DNA from: an uncultured Prevotellaceae bacterium
Lineage (GTDB): Bacteria > Bacteroidota > Bacteroidia > Bacteroidales > Muribaculaceae
Direction of reading: 5' to 3'
Length of the DNA: 64,000 nucleotides
NCBI GenBank assembly: GCA_905207705.1
Contig: CAJLMA010000007.1
Coordinates: 62,001 to 126,000, forward strand
Made by a program: the position numbers and the translations under genes. Positions 33,860 to 41,818 of this stretch are shown piece after piece. The notes beneath the pieces were generated by a model. The model made no database searches and was not told the origin of the DNA. It saw only the letters and a program-made list of their open reading frames with translations. Numbering within the stretch: the first letter of the stretch is position 1; each line of letters starts with the position of its first letter.

Positions 33860-36223
33860 TTATCTTATTACTTTAAAGCTGTTGTTCCCAACTGAAATTA
33901 CATATACGCCATTGGTCCAATCCGAAGCAGGCACGATGGTATCGGTGCCGTCGGCAACGCCTGTGTAAACAAGCATTCCTGTTACCGAATAAACAGCAAT
34001 ATTGTCGCCTTCGTTTGCTCCTGCAATCCTATAATTGCTGCCATCGAACGATGCGTAAACTTTTACTGCTGCGTCTTGCGCAAGTGTGTTTTCAACATTG
34101 TCGGTAAACGGTTGTATTTCAATCCAAGGAGTTACATTGAAGCAATATCCCTTCATCTCGGGTGAGAATTCGTCGGCACGGCACCATTCTCCAAGAGCAT
34201 CAAAGTCGCTGTCGGGAAGAGCCTTTGTAGGTTTCACATAGAGAGAAGTCTGTCCGTTGGCACGCTTGCGAGGGTCGCCACTGAACCAAGTGCGATATGT
34301 TCCTTGTGGGATAGGAGAGTCGAGGGTAATGTTGTCGTCATATTCCACTGCAATGTAGAATGTACCTTGAACTTCTATCGGAGTTTCAAAGTCGTGCGCA
34401 TATCTGATTGGCTTGTAGATGCCACCGTCGGCATAGGCATCAACGAGCTTCTCGCTCCAAGAGTATATTGGGTTGTCCATGTCGGGTTTTCCGTCCTTTT
34501 CTGGATATATAACATGGGTAACTTCCTTTTCTGAGTCGTCGCCTTGTTCAAGGTTCTCATTGTCGAAGATGAAGATGCCATATTCAAGTACGTTGTATGT
34601 GATGGAAGAAATCTTCAGTTTCACATCGGCAGGTATTTCCACACGTTCGGCAATGCTGCGGTAGTAGTGGTTGACACCTACGGCATAGTCGTAGTACACT
34701 TCGTGAGTGTCATAGTCTTGGATTGAACCGTCTTCACGATAAGCAGGCAGGTCATTTTGCTGGTAAATGCGGTCGAGTACGTCGTTTGCAGTTTGGATAG
34801 GCGTAATGTCGCTCACGCCATCAGTAGGAATAACTTCCGGAGCAAAACTCAATTGGAACTTGGATGTTCCACCCTCATTTGTAGCTTCGAGAATTATTTC
34901 ATAAACACCTGTTGCAGGGAATGTTATTTCGGGTTCGGCAGCAGTCGGATCCGATATTTCGGCATCCTGGTCTCCTGTTACGCTCCATTGGTATGTTTCT
35001 GCGCCTTCCACGTTGTTAATCATCTTTACAGGCTGGTTGCCAAATAGCATTTGCATCCCGGTAAATACATCTTGGGTGAGGTTTGGCAGGTAAATATTTC
35101 CTGTCGGAGCCAATACCATCCCTTCGGCAGTCAATGTGAAGTCATCGATTGCGATGTATCCGTCGCCGCTGTATTCAGAGCAAGCCCAGAAGCCGAAGCA
35201 GTATTCTGCTGTGGTTTCTGGAATGAATGTGAGCTCAACGCGTTGCCATGAAGATATGGTCATGTCGGAAATTTCGGTAAGTACGGTGGTGTGAACATCC
35301 GATGACTGGTCTTGTCCGACGGTAACTTTGAATTTGGCAGTGTTGTTTCCTCCCGGCATGTACAGATAGAACGACAATGTGTATTCCTTGCCAGCTTCCA
35401 TTTCGAGCAGCGGAGAATATGCAATGTCTTGACGGCCTGTAGTGAGTGAAGATGTTGTAATCATGTAGTAGGTACCAGACACTGCGTCAAGATATGTGAG
35501 ATTGGCAGTGAAGAACGGGTTGGCTCCTGTTGTCAGCCATCCTGTGGGAAGGTTGTCGCCGCTGTAATGGGTTTCATCGTCGAATGTCTCGTAGTAGGGT
35601 ATCGTAGGCAGCCATTCAGGAGTTTCCTGCGAGCCGCCGGTGATTGAGAAATCGTCAATCATGATGAAGCCGTCGTTGCTCAATGCCGAGCAAGCCCAGA
35701 AGGCAAAGCAGTATTGGCCTGTGGTTTCAGGCGTGAATGAAAGCTGTACAAGCTCCCACGGGCTTGTGGCAGCATCTTTCTTCTCATACAGGATTGTAGC
35801 CTGTGCATCTTCGGCCTGGCCTTGTCCTACGGTAAATTTCATTGACGGGGTGCGGCTTCCTTGCTGCATTTGCAAGTAGAATGAAACGGTGTAGTTGACA
35901 CCTGCTTCCATTTCCATTAACGGAGTATAGGTGATGTCGTTCCTGCCCGAGCTCATCGATATGCTTGCTACAAGAAGGTTCTCGCCCGAGTGGGGTGTAT
36001 ATCCCCATTCAAGGCCGTTTACGACTTCAAATGGAACGCTTCCTGTCGACAGCCATCCGGTTGGGACTCCGCCTATTTCTCCATTGGCAAAGTGTGTAGC
36101 ATCGTCAAAAGATTCCTCATAAGGAATTGTGGCTGTCCATTCTTGCGCCATGGCAGTGTGGCTGCATAATCCTATGCATGCAAGCAATGCGATTAAGCCG
36201 ATTGTTTGTAGTGATTTTTTCAT
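33860..36223 (-). CDS. Secreted adhesin with two choice-of-anchor J-type domains and PKD-like domain
   Basis: 787 residues. Signal peptide 1-26. Two similar ~170-residue modules are repeated in tandem (about 30-195 and 203-372). Each runs from TIPY.E.FDD.TH to a GY/GFI.IDDF.(S/L)T end, with shared WLSTG/WLTTG and CFAFWACS/CFGFWACS segments, so it is an internal duplication. A PKD-like domain follows (~380-468, YQWSVTGDQDAEISDPTAAE), then a C-terminal beta region and a T9SS-type end (TNGVYVISVGNNSFKVIR). The modules belong to the cleaved-adhesin / choice-of-anchor J class found in gingipain-related adhesins. It leads the adhesin-M6-FN3 operon; a TATTTTTG -7 box is at 36324-36317. Confidence 0.82.
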   Translation of the reverse strand: MKKSLQTIGLIALLACIGLCSHTAMAQEWTATIPYEESFDDATHFANGEIGGVPTGWLSTGSVPFEVVNGLEWGYTPHSGENLLVASISMSSGRNDITYTPLMEMEAGVNYTVSFYLQMQQGSRTPSMKFTVGQGQAEDAQATILYEKKDAATSPWELVQLSFTPETTGQYCFAFWACSALSNDGFIMIDDFSITGGSQETPEWLPTIPYYETFDDETHYSGDNLPTGWLTTGANPFFTANLTYLDAVSGTYYMITTSSLTTGRQDIAYSPLLEMEAGKEYTLSFYLYMPGGNNTAKFKVTVGQDQSSDVHTTVLTEISDMTISSWQRVELTFIPETTAEYCFGFWACSEYSGDGYIAIDDFTLTAEGMVLAPTGNIYLPNLTQDVFTGMQMLFGNQPVKMINNVEGAETYQWSVTGDQDAEISDPTAAEPEITFPATGVYEIILEATNEGGTSKFQLSFAPEVIPTDGVSDITPIQTANDVLDRIYQQNDLPAYREDGSIQDYDTHEVYYDYAVGVNHYYRSIAERVEIPADVKLKISSITYNVLEYGIFIFDNENLEQGDDSEKEVTHVIYPEKDGKPDMDNPIYSWSEKLVDAYADGGIYKPIRYAHDFETPIEVQGTFYIAVEYDDNITLDSPIPQGTYRTWFSGDPRKRANGQTSLYVKPTKALPDSDFDALGEWCRADEFSPEMKGYCFNVTPWIEIQPFTDNVENTLAQDAAVKVYASFDGSNYRIAGANEGDNIAVYSVTGMLVYTGVADGTDTIVPASDWTNGVYVISVGNNSFKVIR

Positions 36224-36437
36224 AAAATCGTTTTTGTGTAAATAAATATATGATAATTATAAAGTCCTTGAGGTTATTGTCAAGCGAAAAATGTGCCGTT
36301 TCTTTAATTGACGTTGCAAAAATAAACATATTTTCTTAATATTAGTATAATTCTTGTAATTATACTGAAGTTGGCTGTCATTTTGTCAAAAAACATATAC
36401 TAAATGATTTCATTGTGTAGCTTTCGCAGAGTGCATA

Positions 36438-36476
36438 TAAAAATCATGTCGATTCTTGGCGTTGAATCGACATGAT
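36438..36476 (-). terminator. Terminator of the proBA operon
   Basis: ATCATGTCGATT with AATCGACATGAT, a 12-bp perfect stem and 10-nt loop, followed on the minus strand by TTTTT, 32 nt past the proA stop. The remainder of the spacer, 36224-36437, is AT-rich with only the -7 box of the adhesin gene. Confidence 0.85.
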
Positions 36477-36507
36477 GTGGTATCGTGATGGAATTGTTTG
36501 AAAAGCG

Positions 36508-37758
36508 TCAAGAATTGCGTATCTGTCCGTCACCTTCTATCAAGTATTTGTAGGTTGTTATCTCTGGCAATCCCATAGGTCCTCTTGCATGAAGTTTTTG
36601 GGTGGAAATGCCGATTTCAGCTCCAAATCCGAATTGGCCTCCGTCGGTAAATGATGTGGGAAGATTGGTGTATACACATGCTGCATCCACTTCTTTTAGG
36701 AAACGATTGCAGGCATCCTTGTCTTCGGCAACTATGCTTTCGCTGTGTTTGGAAGAGTACGTTGCAATGTGTTCAAGAGCTTCGCCGATATTGTCGACAG
36801 TCTTTATCGACATTTTGTAATCCATGTATTCATGTCCCCAGTCCTCTTGCGTGGCATGATGCAGGAAAGGATATTTCCCGGCGAGCGCGTCATGGGCGCG
36901 AGGGTCGGCATGGATTTCCACATTCTTGTCGGCAAGTGGAGCCACGAGTGCAGGGAGGTCGGAGAGCCGAGAGGAATCGATGATGAGCGAGTCGAGGGCG
37001 TTGCACACGCTCACGCGACGAGTCTTTGCATTGAATACGATGTCGCGTCCTTTCTTTAAGTCTCCGCTTGAATGGAAATAGCAATTGCATATTCCGGCTC
37101 CGGTTTCTATGACCGGGACTCGCGAATGCGTCCTTACGAAGTCGATAAGGCCTTTGCTGCCCCGAGGTATTATCAAGTCGATGTATCCTGCGGCTTCAAG
37201 CATCTCGGCTGTCGCTTCATGTGAAGGGGGCAATAAGGCTACTGAGTGCAGCGGCATTGCTGTCGCTTGCAGTGTTTGCTTGATTATGTCGACAATAGCT
37301 TGATTGGAGCATTGTGCGTCGCTGCCTCCTTTGAGAATCACTGCGCTTCCGCTCTTCACGCATAATGAAAACACGTCGAGTGTGACATTGGGACGGGCTT
37401 CATAAATGATTCCTATGACCCCGAACGGCACGCTGACCTTGCGCAGGCGCATTCCGTTGGGACGAGTCCATTCGTCGAGAGTGCGGCCGAGTGGCGACGG
37501 CAGGGACACGACATTGCGTATCCCGTCGGCAATTGACTTGATTCTTGAAAGGTCAAGCAGAAGCCTGTCATATTTTGGATTGGCCTTGTCCATGCGGGAA
37601 AGGTCTATTTTGTTGGCTTCAAGTATCTTGTCGGCGTTTTTCTCGGTTTCGTCGGCAAGCCGCATCAGCATGTTGTCAATTTCTTCTGCCGTGGCTAAAT
37701 TAAGCTGCCTCGATGCTTCACGGGCAGCTTTGAGAATGTCGTTCAGCTCTTGTGACAT
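36508..37758 (-). CDS. proA: Glutamate-5-semialdehyde dehydrogenase
   Basis: A 416-residue aldehyde-dehydrogenase-fold enzyme that reduces gamma-glutamyl phosphate to the semialdehyde, the second step of proline synthesis. The PFGVIGIIYEARPNV motif, the GGSDAQCSN segment and the catalytic cysteine in RVSVCNALDS are visible. Length is typical. It starts one base after the proB stop, so the pair is an operon. Confidence 0.96.
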   Translation of the reverse strand: MSQELNDILKAAREASRQLNLATAEEIDNMLMRLADETEKNADKILEANKIDLSRMDKANPKYDRLLLDLSRIKSIADGIRNVVSLPSPLGRTLDEWTRPNGMRLRKVSVPFGVIGIIYEARPNVTLDVFSLCVKSGSAVILKGGSDAQCSNQAIVDIIKQTLQATAMPLHSVALLPPSHEATAEMLEAAGYIDLIIPRGSKGLIDFVRTHSRVPVIETGAGICNCYFHSSGDLKKGRDIVFNAKTRRVSVCNALDSLIIDSSRLSDLPALVAPLADKNVEIHADPRAHDALAGKYPFLHHATQEDWGHEYMDYKMSIKTVDNIGEALEHIATYSSKHSESIVAEDKDACNRFLKEVDAACVYTNLPTSFTDGGQFGFGAEIGISTQKLHARGPMGLPEITTYKYLIEGDGQIRNS

Positions 37759-37759
37759 T

Positions 37760-38863
37760 TTATTCTATATATAAATAATTATAATGTATCAACGGACGTT
37801 CACCTTGCTTGCCTATCATCTCGGTTGCAGTGTCGCTGTCGCATCCGGCTCGCCCTATTGCAAATTGTTTTCCGTCGGGGGCGATTATTTTTACCAAGTC
37901 GTCCTTTTCAAATTCTCCTTTCACTCGTGTCACGCCCACAGGCAGCAAGCTCGAAGCCCTATTGGCCGACATGAGTGCGTCGTAGGCTCCTTGGTTGACA
38001 TAAATTTCACCTTTTGCAAAGCTTTTGCTGTGCGCCATCCATTTTTTCATTCCCGATACAGGATGTGCCGATGGGGCAAATCGCGTGTACGGGATTGAAC
38101 GGTCGGACGATGTGACACGAACCAGGATGTCATCGCGCTTGCCGTTTGCAATGAAGACGGCAATGCCTTCGTTGGCCACTTTGCACGCCGTGGCATATTT
38201 GGACATCATGCCTCCTCGACCCAAAGATGATTTGGATTCTTGGATGAACGAGTCGACATTAGTGTTGTCGGTTGCAACGTCTATGTCGCGTATGACATGC
38301 GAGCTGGCATCGGCAGGATCTCCGTCATATACGCCGTCGACATTGCTCAGCAGTATGAGGGCATCGGCATCCATCATGGCTGCCAGCAATCCCGACAATT
38401 CGTCGTTGTCGGTAAACATCAGCTCGGTGACAGATATAGTGTCGTTTTCGTTCACGATCGGAATCACGCCATTTTCGAGCATCACTTCCATGCAATGTTT
38501 CTGGTTCAAATATTGGTGCCGTGTCGAGAAATTTTCTTTTGTGGTCAATACCTGTCCGCATGTTATGCCATGCTCTCTGAACAATTCGTAGTATCGGTTT
38601 ATCAGTTTTGCTTGTCCCACTGCTGAGAAGAGTTGCCGCGAAGACACGGCATCAAGGTGTTTCTTCAATGTTGGCGAGCCTTTCATCTCGCTGCGACCCG
38701 AAGCCACGGCTCCCGATGTTACCATGATGACCTCTATGCCTTGTTTATAGATATGGGCTATTTGGTCGCTCAGAGCCGACATCCTTGTAATGTCGAGCGA
38801 GCCATCGGGGCGAGTCAGGACATTGCTTCCTATTTTTATTACTATTCTATTGTATGCAGCCAA
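37760..38863 (-). CDS. proB: Glutamate 5-kinase
   Basis: 367 residues. The amino acid kinase domain (residues ~5-255) contains VIKIGSNVLT, VTSGAVASGRSEM and VNENDTISVTEL. A C-terminal PUA domain follows (~275-355, GAYDALMSANRASSLLPVGV). It phosphorylates glutamate to open proline synthesis and is normally feedback-inhibited by proline. It is the first gene of the proBA operon, with an ideal promoter upstream. Confidence 0.96.
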   Translation of the reverse strand: MAAYNRIVIKIGSNVLTRPDGSLDITRMSALSDQIAHIYKQGIEVIMVTSGAVASGRSEMKGSPTLKKHLDAVSSRQLFSAVGQAKLINRYYELFREHGITCGQVLTTKENFSTRHQYLNQKHCMEVMLENGVIPIVNENDTISVTELMFTDNDELSGLLAAMMDADALILLSNVDGVYDGDPADASSHVIRDIDVATDNTNVDSFIQESKSSLGRGGMMSKYATACKVANEGIAVFIANGKRDDILVRVTSSDRSIPYTRFAPSAHPVSGMKKWMAHSKSFAKGEIYVNQGAYDALMSANRASSLLPVGVTRVKGEFEKDDLVKIIAPDGKQFAIGRAGCDSDTATEMIGKQGERPLIHYNYLYIE

Positions 38864-38893
38864 CGTTGTTTAGCATTTAAAGTTTTGGATGGG

Positions 38894-38924
38894 CAAAAAT
38901 ATAATAAAATGGTAATAAAATCAA
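38894..38924 (-). promoter_or_regulatory. proBA promoter
   Basis: Minus strand: TTG 38924-38922, a 20-nt spacer, TATTTTTG 38901-38894, start codon 38863. Confidence 0.8.
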
Positions 38925-39009
38925 GAATGGTAAAAGAGTGATTCTCGAGCTTTGTCATGAGAAGGGAATTTTGGCCTATGTCAAGCCGGCAGGGTAGGGG
39001 AGTGGTGGC

Positions 39010-39741
39010 TCATTTCCCGAATGAGAGATAATATGCCCGTTGTTCTGGAGAGAACCGTTCTATGGCATAGCGCAACATTGTGCGAGGCATGAGACGTGCA
39101 TTTTGCTGCAAATATGTTTCAAGCACTGTGCAGTCTTTTTTGCCTATTTCGCGAAGCATCCATCCCGAGGCTTTATGTATCAGGTCTTCTTTATGGTTTA
39201 GCATGGAATCGACTATGGCAATGGTCGTGTCAAACTTGCCGTGGCGAATGAGCGTCATTGTAGACACGATGCCCATGCGTTGTTCCCACATTGATGCAGA
39301 TGTGGCAAGATTCAAGGCTATTGAGTCGTCGCCTATGAGCAGGATGTGGTTTCCTAATATATATGGTGCCGACAGGTCTACCAAATCCCAATTATTGATG
39401 TAGGCCGTGTGTGACAAATAAAAATCTACTATTGAGTTTTTCTTGTCGGTGTCGCTTTTGCATTTTTTGTAGGCTTCGACGAGTGCGAGCAGTGCCGCAA
39501 GCCTGAACTCATGAATCTGGTCAGTAAGCAATATCTCAATCTGCTCATGAGGCAGGTCGAAATATTGTTTTGATACTTTGCGGTTGAGTGGGACGTTGAG
39601 ACCTATGAAAATGTCCCCCTCGCCATATTCGCCTTTGCCGGTTTTAAAAAACGAGGACAAAATTTTTATTTTATCGTTATTGGCAAAACTTTTCAGTTCT
39701 GTTTTCCATTGTTCGGTGTTGTGTTGTGTGGTTTGTGTCAT
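39010..39741 (-). CDS. AlkD-like DNA alkylation repair protein
   Basis: A 243-residue all-helical HEAT-like-repeat protein of the AlkD/AlkC type, which lifts N3- and N7-alkylated bases out of DNA. Family features seen are FFKTGKGEYGEGDIFIGLNVP near residue 30 and the later WDLVDLSAPYILG and HKASGWMLREIGKKD segments. It appears monocistronic. The substrate range is inferred from the family only. Confidence 0.88.
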   Translation of the reverse strand: MTQTTQHNTEQWKTELKSFANNDKIKILSSFFKTGKGEYGEGDIFIGLNVPLNRKVSKQYFDLPHEQIEILLTDQIHEFRLAALLALVEAYKKCKSDTDKKNSIVDFYLSHTAYINNWDLVDLSAPYILGNHILLIGDDSIALNLATSASMWEQRMGIVSTMTLIRHGKFDTTIAIVDSMLNHKEDLIHKASGWMLREIGKKDCTVLETYLQQNARLMPRTMLRYAIERFSPEQRAYYLSFGK

Positions 39742-39975
39742 GGTTCAAAGGTAGTAAATTTTCATGTCGGTAAAGTAGAAATCCTTGTGATTTTGTGACC
39801 AGTTCCACGAAAATGTTACAAATATTCAATTCTCAAAGCTTTAAGTTGTATATAATTTATTGTAATACAGTTAGTTGGTGCTAAATTTCGCAGTGTGGGC
39901 AATTACAAGAAAAAATGAAAAGTAGGCAAAATGCAAAAGGTTGTGAATTATATGATATGTTTTTCGCATATTTAT

Positions 39976-39983
39976 TACTTTTG
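39976..39983 (+). promoter_or_regulatory. -7 element for the SpmA/SpmB-like gene
   Basis: TACTTTTG, 24 nt before ATG 40007; no clear -33. Confidence 0.45.
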
Positions 39984-40006
39984 TGCAATTTAAAGAGAGA
40001 CATTGC

Positions 40007-41239
40007 ATGGTATTGAATTATATTTGGATAGCTTTCTTCATTCTGGCTTTTGTTGTTGCTTTAGGGGAAACGGTATTTAACGGAAATCTTGAAATTTGGA
40101 GTACGATAATGAATTCGTCGTTCGACTCGGCGGCGCAGGCTTTTCAAATATCCATAGGATTGACCGGAATATTGTCATTATGGATGGGACTGATGCGCAT
40201 AGGCGAGCAAGGAGGCGTCATCCAAGTTTTCGGAAGATTGATAAGTCCGTTGTTCGTTCGTTTGTTTCCCGGCATCCCGAAAGACCATCCGGCGATGGGT
40301 TCAATCTTCATGAACGTGTCGGCTAATATGCTTGGCCTTGACAATGCCGCAACTCCTCTCGGGCTGAAAGCCATGCAAGAACTTCAATCCTTGAACGACA
40401 AGAAAGATACGGCCACTGATGCCATGTTGATGTTTCTCGTGCTGAATGCATCGGGGTTGTGCATAATTCCGATAGGCGTGATGATGTACAGGGCGCAATG
40501 TGGCGCAGCCAATCCTACCGATGTTTTCATGCCAATCTTGATTGCTACTTTTATAGCCACGTTGATAGGCATAATAGCATTGTGTATCAAGCAAAGGATA
40601 AATATGCTTGACAAAGTGATTATTTCATGGCTTGGCGGCATGACGCTCGTGATAGGTGGTGCTGTGTGGTTTCTGTCGACGCTGGATGAAGAACAAATAC
40701 AGTATTATTCGAGTTTTGCGGCTAATTTCCTCTTGTTTTCGGTAATCATAGGGTTCATCATAGCCGGATTGAGAAAGCGTGTCAACATGTATGACGCATT
40801 TATAGACGGGGCAAAAGATGGATTCAAGACAGCCGTCATGATTATCCCGTATTTGGTCGCCATACTTGTTGCAATAGGAGTGTTCCGCGCGTCAGGTGCT
40901 ATGACTGTACTCACCGACCTTGTCGCGCAGGCAGTCTCGTTCATGGGATTCGATTCGGAATGGGTTGGTGCGTTGCCTACGGCTTTGATGAAGCCTTTGA
41001 GTGGAAGCGGTTCCCGAGGAATGATGGTCGATGTGATGAACACTTACGGTGCTGATGCTTTCGTATCGAAAGTTGCGGCTTGCATGCAAGGAAGCACCGA
41101 TACCACGTTTTATATCCTTGCCGTGTATTTTGGCAGCGTTGGTGTTAAGAAGACGCGCTATGCCGTGCCTTATGCTTTGCTGGCCGATGTCGTGGGTTCA
41201 ATTTCTGCCGTGGCTGTTGCATATCTGTTTTTCAAATAG
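40007..41239 (+). CDS. Nucleoside-recognition (SpmA/SpmB fusion) membrane protein
   Basis: 410 residues from ATG 40007; a GTG at 39983 overlaps the promoter. Hydrophobic throughout, it carries two Gate/nucleoside-recognition domains. The first half resembles spore-maturation protein A (FQISIGLTGILSLWMGLMRIGEQGG, NMLGLDNAATPLGLKAMQ). The second resembles SpmB (TALMKPLSGSGSRGMM, GSTDTTFYILAVYFGSVG). In Firmicutes these are separate genes needed for spore-core dehydration. Bacteroidales make no spores, so the role here is unknown, perhaps small-molecule transport. Confidence 0.88.
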   Translation: MVLNYIWIAFFILAFVVALGETVFNGNLEIWSTIMNSSFDSAAQAFQISIGLTGILSLWMGLMRIGEQGGVIQVFGRLISPLFVRLFPGIPKDHPAMGSIFMNVSANMLGLDNAATPLGLKAMQELQSLNDKKDTATDAMLMFLVLNASGLCIIPIGVMMYRAQCGAANPTDVFMPILIATFIATLIGIIALCIKQRINMLDKVIISWLGGMTLVIGGAVWFLSTLDEEQIQYYSSFAANFLLFSVIIGFIIAGLRKRVNMYDAFIDGAKDGFKTAVMIIPYLVAILVAIGVFRASGAMTVLTDLVAQAVSFMGFDSEWVGALPTALMKPLSGSGSRGMMVDVMNTYGADAFVSKVAACMQGSTDTTFYILAVYFGSVGVKKTRYAVPYALLADVVGSISAVAVAYLFFK

Positions 41240-41283
41240 GAAATTAGTATTTGCCATTTGAACTGATATTGTTAAAAAAACGC

Positions 41284-41291
41284 TATATTTG
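41284..41291 (+). promoter_or_regulatory. -7 element for ybeY
   Basis: TATATTTG, 22 nt before ATG 41313. A TTTG at 41257-41260 is 23 nt away, slightly long. Confidence 0.5.
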
Positions 41292-41312
41292 CGCTTGAAA
41301 AGACAGTGTCGA

Positions 41313-41744
41313 ATGGCAAGTTTGATATTTGATGCCGAAGGGGTGGAAATGCCTGCTTTGGATAGAAAGACAATAGAAAAATGGATTACCGCCGTTGCCG
41401 GGAAGTTTGGAAAAACGGTGGGCGCGTTGACATACATTTTTTGTAGTGACGACAAGATAATAGAAGTCAATCGAGATTTCCTGAAACATGATTATTATAC
41501 CGATATAATAACTTTTGATTATTCCACGCACAGGCGTATAAGCGGCGACATGTTTATTTCGCTCGACACGGTGCGCAGCAATGCAGAGCTTTTCGACAAG
41601 CGATATGAAGATGAGTTAAACCGTGTGGTGATACACGGCGTGCTGCATTTGCTCGGTATAAACGACAAGGGCGAAGGCGAAAGGGAGATAATGGAGCAGC
41701 ATGAGAATGATGCCCTTGAAATGCTCTACAGCGGGAATTATTGA
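41313..41744 (+). CDS. ybeY: Endoribonuclease YbeY (rRNA maturation factor)
   Basis: 143 residues from ATG 41313; the longer frame to 41289 would begin inside the -7 box. YbeY is a metal-dependent RNase involved in 16S rRNA 3'-end maturation and ribosome quality control. The metal site is HGVLHLLGIND: two histidines in HxxxH are present, but the third ligand position, a histidine in E. coli (GYDH), is aspartate here. Length is typical. It is separate from the preceding membrane protein gene (73 bp). Confidence 0.92.
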   Translation: MASLIFDAEGVEMPALDRKTIEKWITAVAGKFGKTVGALTYIFCSDDKIIEVNRDFLKHDYYTDIITFDYSTHRRISGDMFISLDTVRSNAELFDKRYEDELNRVVIHGVLHLLGINDKGEGEREIMEQHENDALEMLYSGNY

Positions 41745-41818
41745 GGCTTCTTGCCGATGAGCACGCCTAAGTCAAGAAAGTAATTCAACACAAGATAACG
41801 TAATTATAACATATAAAA

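Noticed and set aside
38940..39009. Hairpin TTCTC/GAGAA between alkD and proB as a terminator
   Set aside because: Stem is short and interrupted, with no U-tract.
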